Counted from the first letter of the stretch, positions 9,369 through 18,838 are shown. The stretch is DNA of 64,000 bases from SZAS-103 sp043747745 (GCA_043747745.1 JAYTOP010000035.1:1-64000), one strand, 5' to 3'. The notes: generated by a model from the letters alone, not told the origin. Numbers and translations: made by a program.

Positions 9369-9991
9369 AAGGTCGGCTGATTACGCTGGAAGGCGGCGAG
9401 GGCGCTGGCAAGTCCAGCGTGATGGGCGCATTGCGCGCAGCGCTTGAACAGCGCGAACTGGAAGTGGTGCAGACCCGTGAGCCCGGCGGCACCGATTCGG
9501 GCGAGGCGATCCGCAGCTTCCTGCTCGATCCAGCACGCGCGCTCTGCGCCGAAACCGAATTGCTGTTGATGTTCGCGTCGCGCGCGCAACTCATGCGCGA
9601 ACTCATTTCGCCGGCGCTTGCGCGCGGCGCGTGGGTGCTCAGCGACCGCTTCACCGACGCAAGTTTCGCGTATCAAGGCGGTGGGCGAGGCCTGGATTCC
9701 GGTCGCATTGCAGAACTCGAACGCTGGGCTGTTGGCATCAAGCCAGACCTCACGTTCCTCCTCGATGTCGATGTACGCCAGGGCCATGCACGTCTTGCAG
9801 GGCGCGATGGCGAGCGCGACCGTATCGAATGCGAGCGCGAGGATTTCTTCGAGCGCGTGCGCGCAACCTACCGTCAGCGCGCAGCATCGGAGCCGCGACG
9901 CTTCCGTGTGATCGACGCCGGTGCGCCACAGGATGTCGTTCTGCGCACAGTGCTCGAACAACTCGACCAGGCACTCGCCGCATGGACCTGA
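9365..9991 (+). CDS. tmk: Thymidylate kinase
   Basis: Phosphorylates dTMP to dTDP. The 208-residue P-loop kinase has GGEGAGKSS (Walker A), the DR motif in VLSDRFTDASFAYQGGGRGL and the TREPGGT substrate motif. GTG start in a 4-base overlap with mltG. It overlaps holB by 10 bases. Confidence 0.96.
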   Translation: MKGRLITLEGGEGAGKSSVMGALRAALEQRELEVVQTREPGGTDSGEAIRSFLLDPARALCAETELLLMFASRAQLMRELISPALARGAWVLSDRFTDASFAYQGGGRGLDSGRIAELERWAVGIKPDLTFLLDVDVRQGHARLAGRDGERDRIECEREDFFERVRATYRQRAASEPRRFRVIDAGAPQDVVLRTVLEQLDQALAAWT

Positions 9992-10971
9992 ATGCGCTCA
10001 CGTCGTGGCAGTTGGCACCGCTGCGCCGCGCGCTCGATGCGCTTGCGAGCGAACGCCTCGCGCATGCATTGCTGATTTGCGGGGCGCGCCATATCGGCAA
10101 GCGCGCGGTCGCCGATGCGCTTGCGCAGACGTTGCTGTGCCGCGAGCGCGTCGCACATCTTGCGTGCGGTCATTGCAGGAGTTGCGTGCTGTTCGTCGCC
10201 GGCACGCATCCGGACTGGCAATACATCAGCTTCGAGGAAAACGAAAAAACCAAGGTGCTGCGCAAGGAAATCGTAGTCGACCAGATGCGCGGTCTCGGCG
10301 GCTGGTTCGCGCTGACTCCGCAGCGCGGCGGCGCGCAAGTCGCGTTGATCGAGCCGGCTTCCGCGATGAACCAGAACGCGTCCAACGCATTGCTCAAAAC
10401 CCTCGAAGAACCGATGCGCGATCGCTACCTGCTGTTGCTCTGCGAATCGCCGATGCAATTGTCGGCGACGATCCGCAGCCGCTGCCAGCGTATCGAACTG
10501 CAACCGCCGTCCAGGCAGGAAGGAATCGCATGGCTGCGCGCGCGCGGGCACGCCGAGGTGCTCGCACAAACTTCACTGACTGCAGCGCGCGGGCATCCCG
10601 GGCTTGCTGCGCACTGGATCGAGGAAGGGTTGCTCGCACTGCGCGACTCCGTGCGCGCCGACCTGTCCGCACTGGCGACGGGCCGCGCGCGTCCGCTCGA
10701 TGTCGCCGTTGCGTGGCTGGCCGACGACCAGGCGGACCAACGGCTGGCATTCGCCGCCGATCTGGCGGTCGATCTGCATGCCGAAGCACTGGATGCCGTG
10801 GCATCGCCTTCGACGCGCCTGGCCGCGACGCCCGATTTTCCAAAGCTGTCCGCATGGTTCGACGCTGCCAATCGCACGCGCAGTCTGTTGCGCACACCGG
10901 TCCGCAGCGACCTGGCGTTGGCCGGGCTGTTGCGCGACTGGCCCATTGCCGTCGCGGCGCGTTCGGCCTGA
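9982..10971 (+). CDS. holB: DNA polymerase III delta-prime subunit
   Basis: Clamp-loader subunit, 329 residues. The AAA+ core has a degenerate P-loop (CGARHIGKRA), as expected for the non-hydrolysing delta-prime subunit. The zinc ribbon is present as a cysteine followed by CGHCRSC. The SNALLKTLEEP and IRSRCQRIEL motifs (sensor and arginine-finger SRC) are intact. It overlaps tmk by 10 bases and precedes the PilZ gene, a linkage conserved in pseudomonads and xanthomonads. Confidence 0.93.
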   Translation: MDLNALTSWQLAPLRRALDALASERLAHALLICGARHIGKRAVADALAQTLLCRERVAHLACGHCRSCVLFVAGTHPDWQYISFEENEKTKVLRKEIVVDQMRGLGGWFALTPQRGGAQVALIEPASAMNQNASNALLKTLEEPMRDRYLLLLCESPMQLSATIRSRCQRIELQPPSRQEGIAWLRARGHAEVLAQTSLTAARGHPGLAAHWIEEGLLALRDSVRADLSALATGRARPLDVAVAWLADDQADQRLAFAADLAVDLHAEALDAVASPSTRLAATPDFPKLSAWFDAANRTRSLLRTPVRSDLALAGLLRDWPIAVAARSA

Positions 10972-11061
10972 TCCGATCGAGACGATGGCCACGCTTCGCC
11001 TCGCCAGCGGTACACTCGACCAATGTCGCCGAAAGGCCACGACCATGACGGGAGCAGCATC

Positions 11062-11418
11062 ATGATGGGAGCAGGCGGAGCACGACAGGGCATCCTGTCC
11101 TTGGCGTTGAAAGACAAGAACGCGTTGTACAACGCATTCCTCTCGTTCGTGAAAGGCGGCGGCATCTTCGTGCCGACTCCGAAACGCTACAACCTCGGCG
11201 ACGAGGTTTTCGTGCTGATGACCCTGCCCGAAAGCAGCGAGCGCCTGCCGGTTGCCGGCAAGGTGGTCTGGATCACCCCGGCCGGCGCGCAAGGCAACCG
11301 CCCCGCCGGCATCGGCGTGCAATTCGCCGACTCCGCCGAAGGCGAACTTGCACGCGGCAAGGTCGAGGCGATGCTCGCTGGCATCACGAATTCGGACAAG
11401 CCGACGAGCACGATGTAG
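11062..11418 (+). CDS. pilZ: PilZ-domain type IV pilus assembly protein
   Basis: 118-residue single-domain PilZ. The stand-alone PilZ next to holB is required for type IV pilus biogenesis in Pseudomonas and Xanthomonas. It belongs to the subgroup that lacks the RxxxR c-di-GMP motif, and none is visible here. Core segments are ILSLALKDKNALYNAFLSF, GGIFVPTPKRYNLGDEVFV and GIGVQF. The ATG at 11062 has GGGAG 7 bases upstream. In Xanthomonas PilZ contacts the EAL protein FimX and the ATPase PilB; neither is in this window. Last gene of the operon. Confidence 0.9.
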   Translation: MMGAGGARQGILSLALKDKNALYNAFLSFVKGGGIFVPTPKRYNLGDEVFVLMTLPESSERLPVAGKVVWITPAGAQGNRPAGIGVQFADSAEGELARGKVEAMLAGITNSDKPTSTM

Positions 11419-11610
11419 GGCAAAGCGCTCCATCCGTGCGTCAGACTGCACGGACATCATCGATGCTCGATCTTGATCTTCGGGCCATGGAACTCGCCGA
11501 GCGCCCGGCGCTATGGTCTTTGGCTACTTTCTGCCGAAATAGAAAGTGGATCGCGCGCGCAGCGTGAAAGCTTCGCTCCAGCTACATGAGCCCCTCATCC
11601 GCCTTCGGCA

Positions 11611-11690
11611 CCTTCCCCCGCAAGGGGAGAAGGAAGCAATTCATCTCGACTTGCCGTCAATGGTTCGGCAAGCTCACCATGAACGGCTCA
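11611..11690. repeat. Intergenic repeats abutting the fadJ-like stop
   Basis: The 269-base gap between pilZ and the convergent fadJ-like gene holds no gene. It contains a hairpin, CCTTCCCCC-GCAA-GGGGAGAAGG (11611-11633), of the kind found in many proteobacterial spacers. Next comes TTCGGCAAGCTCACCATGAA (11664-11683), which resembles a widespread dispersed repeat (cttgtcgaac type, from memory). The TGA of the - strand gene (11688-11690) sits at the edge of that repeat. Confidence 0.5.
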
Positions 11691-13751
11691 GCCTCGCAAA
11701 GCTTCAGAGTCCCATCCCGGCCGCGCCGCAAACCGATCCCCATATTTCGCCTGCAGCGCCTGCAACTTTGCCAGCAGCACATCCGTTCCCACACTGCGGA
11801 TGTAGGTGATCGGACCGCCCCGGAACGGTGCGAACCCGGTGCCGAAGATCACTCCCGCATCCAGCAGGTCCGCGTCCGCGACCACGCCGTCATGCAACGC
11901 GGCGACGGACTCGTTGAGTAGCGGCAGGATCAGCCGATCCTCAAGGTCGAGCGGAACCTGATATCCGGCTGGCACCTCGGGTTTCACCGCCTTGCCGTTC
12001 TCCCATTTGTAGAAACCCTGGCCATCCTTGCGGCCGCGATGGTTGGCTGCGAGTTTCTCTTCGAGCCCATTCGGGACAGGGAGTTTCAGGAATTCCGCGA
12101 GGATCTTGCCGACGCTCGCCGCGACATCGAGGCCGACGGTATCGGCGAGTTCGATCGGGCCCATCGGCATGCCGAACTTCACTGCGGCCTTGTCGATGAC
12201 TGGGCCAGGAATGCCTTCGGAATACGCCCGCATCGCTTCCATCATGTACGGCATCAGGATGCGGTTGACGAGGAAGCCGGGCGTGCCCGCGACTGGCACC
12301 GGCAGCTTGTCGATCGCGCGGCAGAACGCGGCGAGTCGTCGCCCGGTCTCGGGTGCCATGTCGTCGTGGCGGACGATTTCCACCAGCGGCATCAACGCGA
12401 CCGGATTGAAATAGTGCAGGCCGGCGAAGCGCTCGGGTTGCAGCAGCTTCGCGCCGAGTTCGGCCAGCGGGATCGACGATGTGTTCGATGTCATCAGCGC
12501 GTCGGGCGCGATCTGGCTTTCGATGGAATCCAGCAGTTCTTGCTTCGCTTCGAGGTTCTCGTAGATCGCCTCGATCACCAACTGAGCCTTCGCGACGCCC
12601 GCGCCGCCGACATCGGACTGCAATCGCGCGCGGGTTTCGGTGCGCCTGGTGTCGTCCTTGATCTTCTTCGCATACAGCGCATCGGCGCGTTGCAGCGCGG
12701 GTTCGATGTAGCGCATCTCGCGATCCTGCAAGGTCACGTCAAAACCCTTGAAGGCGCACCAAGCCGCGATGTCGCCGCCCATCACACCGGCGCCGATCAC
12801 ATGCACGTGCCTGATGCCTCCGCTCTTGTCGACTCCATCCTTGCCGCCCAGCCCCTTCAATCGTTCCTGCAGGAAGAACACGCGGATCAGGTTGTGCGCG
12901 GTGTCGGTCTTCGCGAGCTTTGCTACCGAACGTACTTCGGCCCTGAGCTTCGCATCGATGCCGCCGCCCTGGCGCTTCCACGTCGCGATCAATGCGAACG
13001 GTGCTGGGTAGTGCTCCTTGCGGGCCTTGCGCGCGACCTGTTTCAGCAGCATCGGCGCGAGGATCTGCCGCGCGATCCAGGTGTTGGTCGCCCAGCCGAG
13101 CAGGCGCGTCTTGAAGGGACGCGAGGTGCGATGGCCGGCGAGATCGATCGCCGCATCCAGCAACAGCGCAGGTTCCGCGAGCCTGTCGACGATGCCGAGC
13201 GCGAATGCGGCCTGCGCCGATACAGTGCGTCCGGTCAGCATCAGGTCCATCGCCGCAGGCGCGCCGATCAACTGCGGCAGGCGCACGCTGCCGCCCCAGC
13301 CCGGGTAAATGCCGAGCTTGATTTCGGGTAATCCAATCCGTGTATTCGGCGCACTGCTCGAAACGCGATAACGGCAGGCGAGTGCTAGTTCGGTGCCGCC
13401 GCCCATGCAGTGGCCGTGGATCGCCGCGACCGTCGGCATCGGCAGGTTCGCCAGCTTCTGGTAGACGCCCTGGCCGCGCCGGAGCACGTCCTCGACGCTG
13501 CCGGTCGCATCGAAGGCCTGGAATTCCTTGATGTCGGCGCCTGGCGCGAAGCCACCAGCCTTGCCGGAGCGGATCACCACGGCCTTGGGCTGGTCGATGG
13601 CGATGCGCTCGACGATCTGTTCGAGTTCATCGAGCACCGCCTGCGCGATCGCGTTGACCGGCGTATCGGCGCGGTCGAGGGTCAGCACCACGATACCGTC
13701 GGGCCGCAGTTCGGTCTGCCAGTGCTGGAAGCGGAGTCCGTCGAAGAGCAT
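11688..13751 (-). CDS. fadJ: 3-hydroxyacyl-CoA dehydrogenase / enoyl-CoA hydratase (FadJ/FadB type)
   Basis: 687-residue bifunctional beta-oxidation protein. The N-terminal crotonase domain (about 1-190) has both catalytic glutamates, in GGGTELALAC and LPEIKLGIYPGWGGS, with the oxyanion motif GGFAPGADIKEF. The NAD domain (about 300-480) begins HVIGAGVMGGDIA and carries the catalytic His in LHYFNPVALMPLVEIV. Two 3HCDH C-terminal domains follow, ending in FGTGFAPFRGGP. The thiolase partner (FadA/FadI) is not adjacent, so it is encoded elsewhere or is a stand-alone FadJ. The ATG at 13751 fits the domain start; upstream in-frame codons lie opposite the rpoE region. Confidence 0.88.
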   Translation of the reverse strand: MLFDGLRFQHWQTELRPDGIVVLTLDRADTPVNAIAQAVLDELEQIVERIAIDQPKAVVIRSGKAGGFAPGADIKEFQAFDATGSVEDVLRRGQGVYQKLANLPMPTVAAIHGHCMGGGTELALACRYRVSSSAPNTRIGLPEIKLGIYPGWGGSVRLPQLIGAPAAMDLMLTGRTVSAQAAFALGIVDRLAEPALLLDAAIDLAGHRTSRPFKTRLLGWATNTWIARQILAPMLLKQVARKARKEHYPAPFALIATWKRQGGGIDAKLRAEVRSVAKLAKTDTAHNLIRVFFLQERLKGLGGKDGVDKSGGIRHVHVIGAGVMGGDIAAWCAFKGFDVTLQDREMRYIEPALQRADALYAKKIKDDTRRTETRARLQSDVGGAGVAKAQLVIEAIYENLEAKQELLDSIESQIAPDALMTSNTSSIPLAELGAKLLQPERFAGLHYFNPVALMPLVEIVRHDDMAPETGRRLAAFCRAIDKLPVPVAGTPGFLVNRILMPYMMEAMRAYSEGIPGPVIDKAAVKFGMPMGPIELADTVGLDVAASVGKILAEFLKLPVPNGLEEKLAANHRGRKDGQGFYKWENGKAVKPEVPAGYQVPLDLEDRLILPLLNESVAALHDGVVADADLLDAGVIFGTGFAPFRGGPITYIRSVGTDVLLAKLQALQAKYGDRFAARPGWDSEALRG

Positions 13752-13841
13752 GACTTGTCGTCCATTCAGTGCAGGAGGAATGACCGTATCATCCGGGTTG
13801 AGCGCGCAACCACAAGCGTTTGCGCCCGATGCGGGGGCGGC

Positions 13842-13870
13842 GGAACTTTTTTCGCGTTCCCCGGTCATTA
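13842..13870 (+). promoter_or_regulatory. Sigma-E promoter of rpoE (autoregulation)
   Basis: GGAACTT (13842-13848), 16 bp, then TCATTA (13865-13870). The -35 is the exact sigma-E consensus and the -10 is close to the TC-rich consensus. It lies 41 bases before the rpoE ATG, so rpoE is very likely autoregulated as in E. coli and Xanthomonas. Confidence 0.65.
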
Positions 13871-13910
13871 CCTGCGGCCCTGAGCCGCGCGCAAAAGAGA
13901 AACAGTGCGG

Positions 13911-14504
13911 ATGGGCGAGAACGAACTGGACCAGGCATTGGTCAAGCGCGTACAGCGCGGCGACCGGGCTGCATTCGACCTGCTGGTGCGCAAGTACCAG
14001 ACCCGGATCGCAGCCCTGATCGGCCGCTACATACACGACTGGAGCGAATGCCAGGATGTCGCGCAGGACACCTTCATCCGCGCCTACAAGGCGTTGGCGA
14101 ACTTCCGCGGCGATGCCCAGTTTTACACCTGGCTGTACCGGATTGCCGTGAACACCGCCAAGAACCATCTCGTCGCCAGCAACCGCCGCCCGCCCGCCGA
14201 GGACATCGACGCGGAGGACGCGGTCCATTTCGGCAGCGCCGATCGCCTGCGCAACTTCGATACGCCGGAGCATGAACTGTTGCGCGACGAAATCGAGCGC
14301 ACGGTGTCCGATACGGTCGCTGCGCTGCCCGAGGAATTGCGCGTCGCAGTGACCTTGCGTGAAATGGATGGCCTGAGCTACGAAGAAATCGCCGAACGCA
14401 TGCAGTGCCCGATCGGCACCGTGCGCTCGCGCATCTTCCGCGCGCGTGAAGCGATCGACGTGAAACTTCGTCCCCTGATGGATTCCGAACGGGTGCGCCC
14501 ATGA
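13911..14504 (+). CDS. rpoE: RNA polymerase sigma factor RpoE (sigma-E/AlgU)
   Basis: 197-residue ECF sigma factor for envelope stress. Region 2 has DLLVRKYQTRI, DVAQDTFIRAYKAL and FYTWLYRIAVNTAKN. Region 4 has LPEELRVAVTLREMDGLSYEEIAERMQCPIGTVRSRIFRARE. The N-terminus aligns with E. coli RpoE (xxQLTDQVLVERVQKGD) from the ATG at 13911; a GTG at 13905 would add two residues. It overlaps rseA by 4 bases, so sigma and anti-sigma are made together. Confidence 0.96.
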   Translation: MGENELDQALVKRVQRGDRAAFDLLVRKYQTRIAALIGRYIHDWSECQDVAQDTFIRAYKALANFRGDAQFYTWLYRIAVNTAKNHLVASNRRPPAEDIDAEDAVHFGSADRLRNFDTPEHELLRDEIERTVSDTVAALPEELRVAVTLREMDGLSYEEIAERMQCPIGTVRSRIFRAREAIDVKLRPLMDSERVRP

Positions 14505-15190
14505 GCGACATGCAAGAACTCCACGAAGACTTGTCCGCGTTCATGGACGGCGAGCTCGACGTCGAACGCGCGCGCTTCCTGCAGCAGCGTCTGGCGCACG
14601 ACACTGAACTGCGCGCGCGCTGGGAGCGCTGGCAACTATTGTCGTCCAGCATGCGCCGACAGGCCCAGCCATTGCCCGCCGACTTCGCCGACAAGGTGTC
14701 GCGCGCGCTGGATGCCGAAACAGTGCATGCGGCACCGACGCACGGTCGCGCGTTGCGCTGGGGCGGCGGTGCGGCGCTCGCGGCATCGCTTGCAGTGGCC
14801 GCTGTGTTCGTATTCGACGCGATGCATCAGCCGCGCGCCGCGATTCCACAATTCGCTGCGGTGCACGCGCCTGTAACGATACTGCCGATCGAGCGCACCG
14901 TATTGCCGCTGGCAGAACCCGTCATCAAACTGCCGATTCCCTTGCAATCCGGCGTGGTCACCGCGTTCCGTTCACCGCTGCACCCGGTGGCGATGCGCGA
15001 GCAAGCCCAACGCACGACGTTCGCGCCATTCCCGCAGCCGTATCCGATCGATCCGGAACTTGAGGCCTACCTGCAGAGTCAGAAGTCCGGCAGTCGCAGC
15101 GATGTATTCACCGACGGTGCCATGAATCCTCCGGATGCAAGCGACAGTGCCGTGCGCACCGTCGCGTTTCCACAGGACGGGCAGCACTGA
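14501..15190 (+). CDS. rseA: Anti-sigma-E factor RseA
   Basis: 229-residue inner-membrane anti-sigma factor. The cytoplasmic RseA_N domain (ELHEDLSAFMDGELD, about residues 5-80) binds sigma-E. One transmembrane helix follows at about 88-107 (GGGAALAASLAVAAVFVF), then a 120-residue periplasmic tail. Proteolysis of this kind of protein by DegS/RseP releases sigma-E in E. coli. RseB is not encoded next to it, as in Xanthomonas where the operon is rpoE-rseA-mucD. Its start overlaps the rpoE stop. Confidence 0.88.
   Translation: MSDMQELHEDLSAFMDGELDVERARFLQQRLAHDTELRARWERWQLLSSSMRRQAQPLPADFADKVSRALDAETVHAAPTHGRALRWGGGAALAASLAVAAVFVFDAMHQPRAAIPQFAAVHAPVTILPIERTVLPLAEPVIKLPIPLQSGVVTAFRSPLHPVAMREQAQRTTFAPFPQPYPIDPELEAYLQSQKSGSRSDVFTDGAMNPPDASDSAVRTVAFPQDGQH
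15055..15083 (+). promoter_or_regulatory. Possible internal sigma-E promoter for mucD
   Basis: Near the 3' end of rseA, GGAACTT (15055-15061) is followed after 17 bp by TCAGA (15079-15083), about 180 bases before the mucD ATG. The -35 is a perfect sigma-E match but the spacer is one base long and the site is in coding sequence, so it may be chance. Confidence 0.25.
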
Positions 15191-15261
15191 GTCGTCTCGC
15201 TCAGCTCGTTCAACGTTTCCATAACCAACGTCCCACCAACATCCAGCGCAACCCACACACC

Positions 15262-16716
15262 ATGAATCCAACGCACACACGAACCCCGTCACGTTTTGTT
15301 GCGCTGGCCGCGACCGCTGCCATCGCCCTCTCGACTGCAACGCCGACTGTGCACGCGAGCGCCGCAGCGCTGCCGGATTTCAGCGATCTGGTGGAGCAGG
15401 ATGGGCCCGCCGTAGTGAACATCGAGGCCATCCACGACGGCGGCAAGCACAAGCAGTCGCCGGCTGCCGACGACGAACAGATTCCTGAAATCTTCAAGCG
15501 CTTCTTCGGCAATCCGCAGATGCCGATGCCTCGCGACGACGAGGGCACCGCGCTTGGCAGCGGTTTCCTGATCTCGGCCGACGGCAAGATCCTGACCAAT
15601 CACCACGTCGTGGATGGTGCCGATCGGGTGATCGTGCATCTCGCCGACCGTCGCGAATTCACCGCGAAGGTGATTGGCAGCGACCCGATGTCGGATGTCG
15701 CATTGCTGAAAGTGCAGGCGACCGACCTGCCGTATCTGAAGCTTGCCGATGCGAAATCGCTCAAGCCAGGACAATGGGTCGTGGCGATCGGCTCGCCGTT
15801 CGGTCTGGATCACTCGGTGACGGCTGGCATCGTCAGCGCGGTCGGTCGGCGCTCGCTCGACCCGGGCCAGCAATACGTGCCCTTCATCCAGACCGACGTG
15901 CCGATCAACCGTGGCAATTCGGGCGGTCCGCTGCTGAACACGCGCGGCGAAGTGGTCGGCATCAACTCGCAGATCTTCAGCAATTCCGGCGGCTACATGG
16001 GCGTGAGTTTTGCGATTCCGATCGAGACTGCGATGAGCGCCGTGCAGCAGTTGCAGGCGACCGGCAAGGTCAGTCGCGGCGTGCTCGGCGTGCGCATCCA
16101 GGAAGTCACTGGCCAGCTCGCGAACGCGATGGGCTTGTCGCGCACCGGCGGCGCGCTGGTCGCTGAAGTCGAGCCTGGCAGCGCGGCCGCAAAGGCTGGT
16201 GTGAAGGCCGGCGATCTGATCACCGCATTCAATGGTGCGGAGATCGTCAGTTCGTCCGACCTGCCACCGCTGGTCGGGTCGTTGCCGCCAGGCAGCCGCG
16301 CGAAGCTCAGATTGCAGCGCGATGGCAAGGTGCTGGAAGTGCCGGTCGTGCTCGACAACCTGGCCGATTCCACCGCAGCAACTACGGTGTTGCCGACTGC
16401 TGGCAAGGAGCATGTCGCGAACGGCACCGAGAGTCTCGGCCTAGCCGTGCAGGAGATCGCTCCGGCGCAGCGCAAGACCATGAAGCTGGAAGCCGGGCAG
16501 GGCGTGCTGGTCGCGCGCGTCGTGGGCGATGCAGCGCGCCGCGCGGGCGTGCAACCGGGGGACGTGGTGCTGCGGGTCGGCAATCACGAGATCGGCAACA
16601 TCGCGGCGTTCAGCGCCGCGGCTGCGCAGGCAAAACCGGGCGATACCCTGATGCTGCTCGTGCGCCGCAATGAACAGACGCAGTTCATCGCGCTTGGGCC
16701 GATCGAGAAGGGCTGA
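15262..16716 (+). CDS. mucD: Periplasmic serine protease of the DegP/MucD family
   Basis: 484-residue HtrA protease that degrades misfolded envelope proteins. A signal peptide (about residues 1-32, ending VHASA) leads to the trypsin-like domain. Its triad is His in ILTNHHVVDGAD, Asp in SDVALLKV and Ser in GNSGGPLLN. Two PDZ domains follow (about 270-360 and 385-480). It lies 71 bases after rseA in the same direction, the order seen in Xanthomonas and Pseudomonas, consistent with control by sigma-E. DegQ-type naming would be equally acceptable. Confidence 0.93.
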   Translation: MNPTHTRTPSRFVALAATAAIALSTATPTVHASAAALPDFSDLVEQDGPAVVNIEAIHDGGKHKQSPAADDEQIPEIFKRFFGNPQMPMPRDDEGTALGSGFLISADGKILTNHHVVDGADRVIVHLADRREFTAKVIGSDPMSDVALLKVQATDLPYLKLADAKSLKPGQWVVAIGSPFGLDHSVTAGIVSAVGRRSLDPGQQYVPFIQTDVPINRGNSGGPLLNTRGEVVGINSQIFSNSGGYMGVSFAIPIETAMSAVQQLQATGKVSRGVLGVRIQEVTGQLANAMGLSRTGGALVAEVEPGSAAAKAGVKAGDLITAFNGAEIVSSSDLPPLVGSLPPGSRAKLRLQRDGKVLEVPVVLDNLADSTAATTVLPTAGKEHVANGTESLGLAVQEIAPAQRKTMKLEAGQGVLVARVVGDAARRAGVQPGDVVLRVGNHEIGNIAAFSAAAAQAKPGDTLMLLVRRNEQTQFIALGPIEKG

Positions 16717-16811
16717 TTCGAGTGAGGCCGGGCTGGCGGTGCCGATCTGCCCCGGATTGTCCCGACCCATGCGCTGGCGAAGTGTGAATCGGGGCGATGA
16801 TCTGGTTGGTG

Positions 16812-16820
16812 TGCGATAAT
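16812..16820 (+). promoter_or_regulatory. Possible extended -10 promoter for lepA
   Basis: TGCGATAAT (16812-16820) matches an extended -10 (TGnTATAAT) with one mismatch, 85 bases before the lepA ATG, in the 188-base mucD-lepA gap. No -35 hexamer is evident. Confidence 0.3.
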
Positions 16821-16904
16821 TGGGCGTTAACTTGCCTGTAGATCAGGTCCACCGCTGCGCAGGCCTTGCTGGCCGCGCCGGCCATTAGCGTGCAGCCAGC
16901 CTCA

Positions 16905-18698
16905 ATGCAATTCATCCGCAACTTCTCGATCATCGCCCACATCGACCACGGCAAGTCCACGCTCGCGGACCGCATCATCCAGCTTTGCGGCGGACTTGAA
17001 GCACGCGAGATGGAGGCGCAGGTGCTCGATTCGAACCCGATCGAGCGCGAGCGCGGCATCACGATCAAGGCGCAGTCGGTGTCGCTGCCGTACACCGCGC
17101 GCGATGGTCAGACCTACCAGCTCAACTTCATCGATACCCCCGGCCACGTCGACTTCAGCTACGAAGTGTCGCGTTCGCTCGCGGCCTGCGAAGGCGCGTT
17201 GCTGGTCGTCGATGCGGCGCAGGGCGTCGAGGCCCAATCCGTCGCGAACTGCTACACCGCGGTCGAGATGGGCCTCGAAGTCGTCCCGGTCATCAACAAG
17301 ATCGACTTGCCGACCGCCGACATCGAGAAGGTCAAGGGCGAGATCGAGGCGGTGATCGGCATCCATGCCGACGACGCGGTCGCGATCAGTGCGAAGACCG
17401 GCCTCAACGTGGTCGAGGTGCTCGAAGCGATCGTGCAGCGCATTCCGCCGCCGAAGCCGCGCGACACCGACCGCTTGCAGGCGCTGATCATCGATTCGTG
17501 GTTCGACAACTACCTTGGCGTGGTGTCGCTGGTGCGCGTGATGCAGGGCGAGATCAAGGCCGGCGACAAGATCCTGGTGATGTCGACAGGGCGCACGCAT
17601 TTGGTGGACAAGGTCGGCGTGTTCACGCCCAAGCTCAAGGAGCTGAAGAAGCTTGGCGGCGGTGAGGTCGGCTGGATCAACGCCACGATCAAGGACGTGC
17701 ATGGCGCGCCGGTAGGAGACACGCTGACGCTTGCGAGCCTGCCCGCTGCGGAACCGCTTCCGGGTTTCCAGGAAATGAAGCCGCGCGTGTTCGCGGGCCT
17801 GTTTCCGGTCGAAACCGACGAATACCCGGCGTTGCGCGAGGCGCTGGAAAAACTCAAGCTCAACGATGCCGCGCTGCGTTTCGAGCCGGAAAGTTCCGAG
17901 GCGATGGGCTTCGGTTTCCGTTGCGGTTTCCTCGGCATGCTGCACATGGAGATCGTGCAGGAACGACTCGAACGCGAGTACGACCTCAACCTCGTCACCA
18001 CCGCACCGACGGTCGTGTACGAAGTCCTCAGGACTGATGGCACTGTCCTGACCCTCGACAACCCGGCCAAGCTGCCTCCGGTGAACATGATCGAGGAGGT
18101 GCGCGAGCCGATCATCCTTGCAACGATCCTCACGCCGCAGGAGCATGTCGGCAGCGTGATCAAGCTCTGCGAGGAAAAGCGCGGCGTGCAGCAGGGCATC
18201 CTCTATCTGGGCGACCAGGTGCAGATCAGCTACGAATTGCCGATGGCCGAAGTGGTGCTGGATTTCTTCGACCGACTGAAGTCGGTCAGCCGCGGCTATG
18301 CATCGCTCGATTACCATTTCCTCCGTTTCGATGCTGGTCCGTTCGTGCGTGTCGATGTGTTGATCAATGGCGACAAGGTCGATGCGATGAGCTTGATCGT
18401 GCACCGTTCGCACGCCGACCGTCGTGGTCGCGAGATCACCGAGAAGATGAAGGAACTGATTCCGCGGCAGATGTTCGACGTCGCGATCCAGTCAGCAGTC
18501 GGCGCGCAGATCATCGCGCGCACCACGGTCAAGGCGATGCGCAAGAACGTGCTCGCGAAGTGCTATGGCGGTGATGCGTCGCGCAAGAAAAAGTTGCTGG
18601 AAAAACAGAAGGCCGGCAAGAAGCGCATGAAGCAGGTCGGCAAGGTCGACATTCCGCAGGAAGCCTTCCTCGCGGTGCTGCAGGTGGATTCAAATTAG
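16905..18698 (+). CDS. lepA: Elongation factor 4 (LepA)
   Basis: 597-residue ribosome-associated GTPase linked to back-translocation and 30S assembly. G1 is AHIDHGKSTL, the switch region is IERERGITIK, G3 is DTPGH and G4 is NKID. The LepA-specific C-terminal domain ends KKLLEKQKAGKKRMKQVGKV...PQEAFLAVL. The start MQFIRNFSIIAHIDHGKS at 16905 matches family length; a longer frame would add 13 residues. lepA-lepB linkage is standard. Confidence 0.97.
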   Translation: MQFIRNFSIIAHIDHGKSTLADRIIQLCGGLEAREMEAQVLDSNPIERERGITIKAQSVSLPYTARDGQTYQLNFIDTPGHVDFSYEVSRSLAACEGALLVVDAAQGVEAQSVANCYTAVEMGLEVVPVINKIDLPTADIEKVKGEIEAVIGIHADDAVAISAKTGLNVVEVLEAIVQRIPPPKPRDTDRLQALIIDSWFDNYLGVVSLVRVMQGEIKAGDKILVMSTGRTHLVDKVGVFTPKLKELKKLGGGEVGWINATIKDVHGAPVGDTLTLASLPAAEPLPGFQEMKPRVFAGLFPVETDEYPALREALEKLKLNDAALRFEPESSEAMGFGFRCGFLGMLHMEIVQERLEREYDLNLVTTAPTVVYEVLRTDGTVLTLDNPAKLPPVNMIEEVREPIILATILTPQEHVGSVIKLCEEKRGVQQGILYLGDQVQISYELPMAEVVLDFFDRLKSVSRGYASLDYHFLRFDAGPFVRVDVLINGDKVDAMSLIVHRSHADRRGREITEKMKELIPRQMFDVAIQSAVGAQIIARTTVKAMRKNVLAKCYGGDASRKKKLLEKQKAGKKRMKQVGKVDIPQEAFLAVLQVDSN

Positions 18699-18838
18699 GA
18701 ATTGTTCGTGCCGGGATGCGTCATGCCGCAGGTGACTATGGCCCCTCTGCACCATCGGCTTCGCAGGTGGTCCTCCCCTCTCCGGTGGGAGCGGGACGTC
18801 TGCATCGCTTCGAGACTTCATTTTTGATTGGGAATTGG

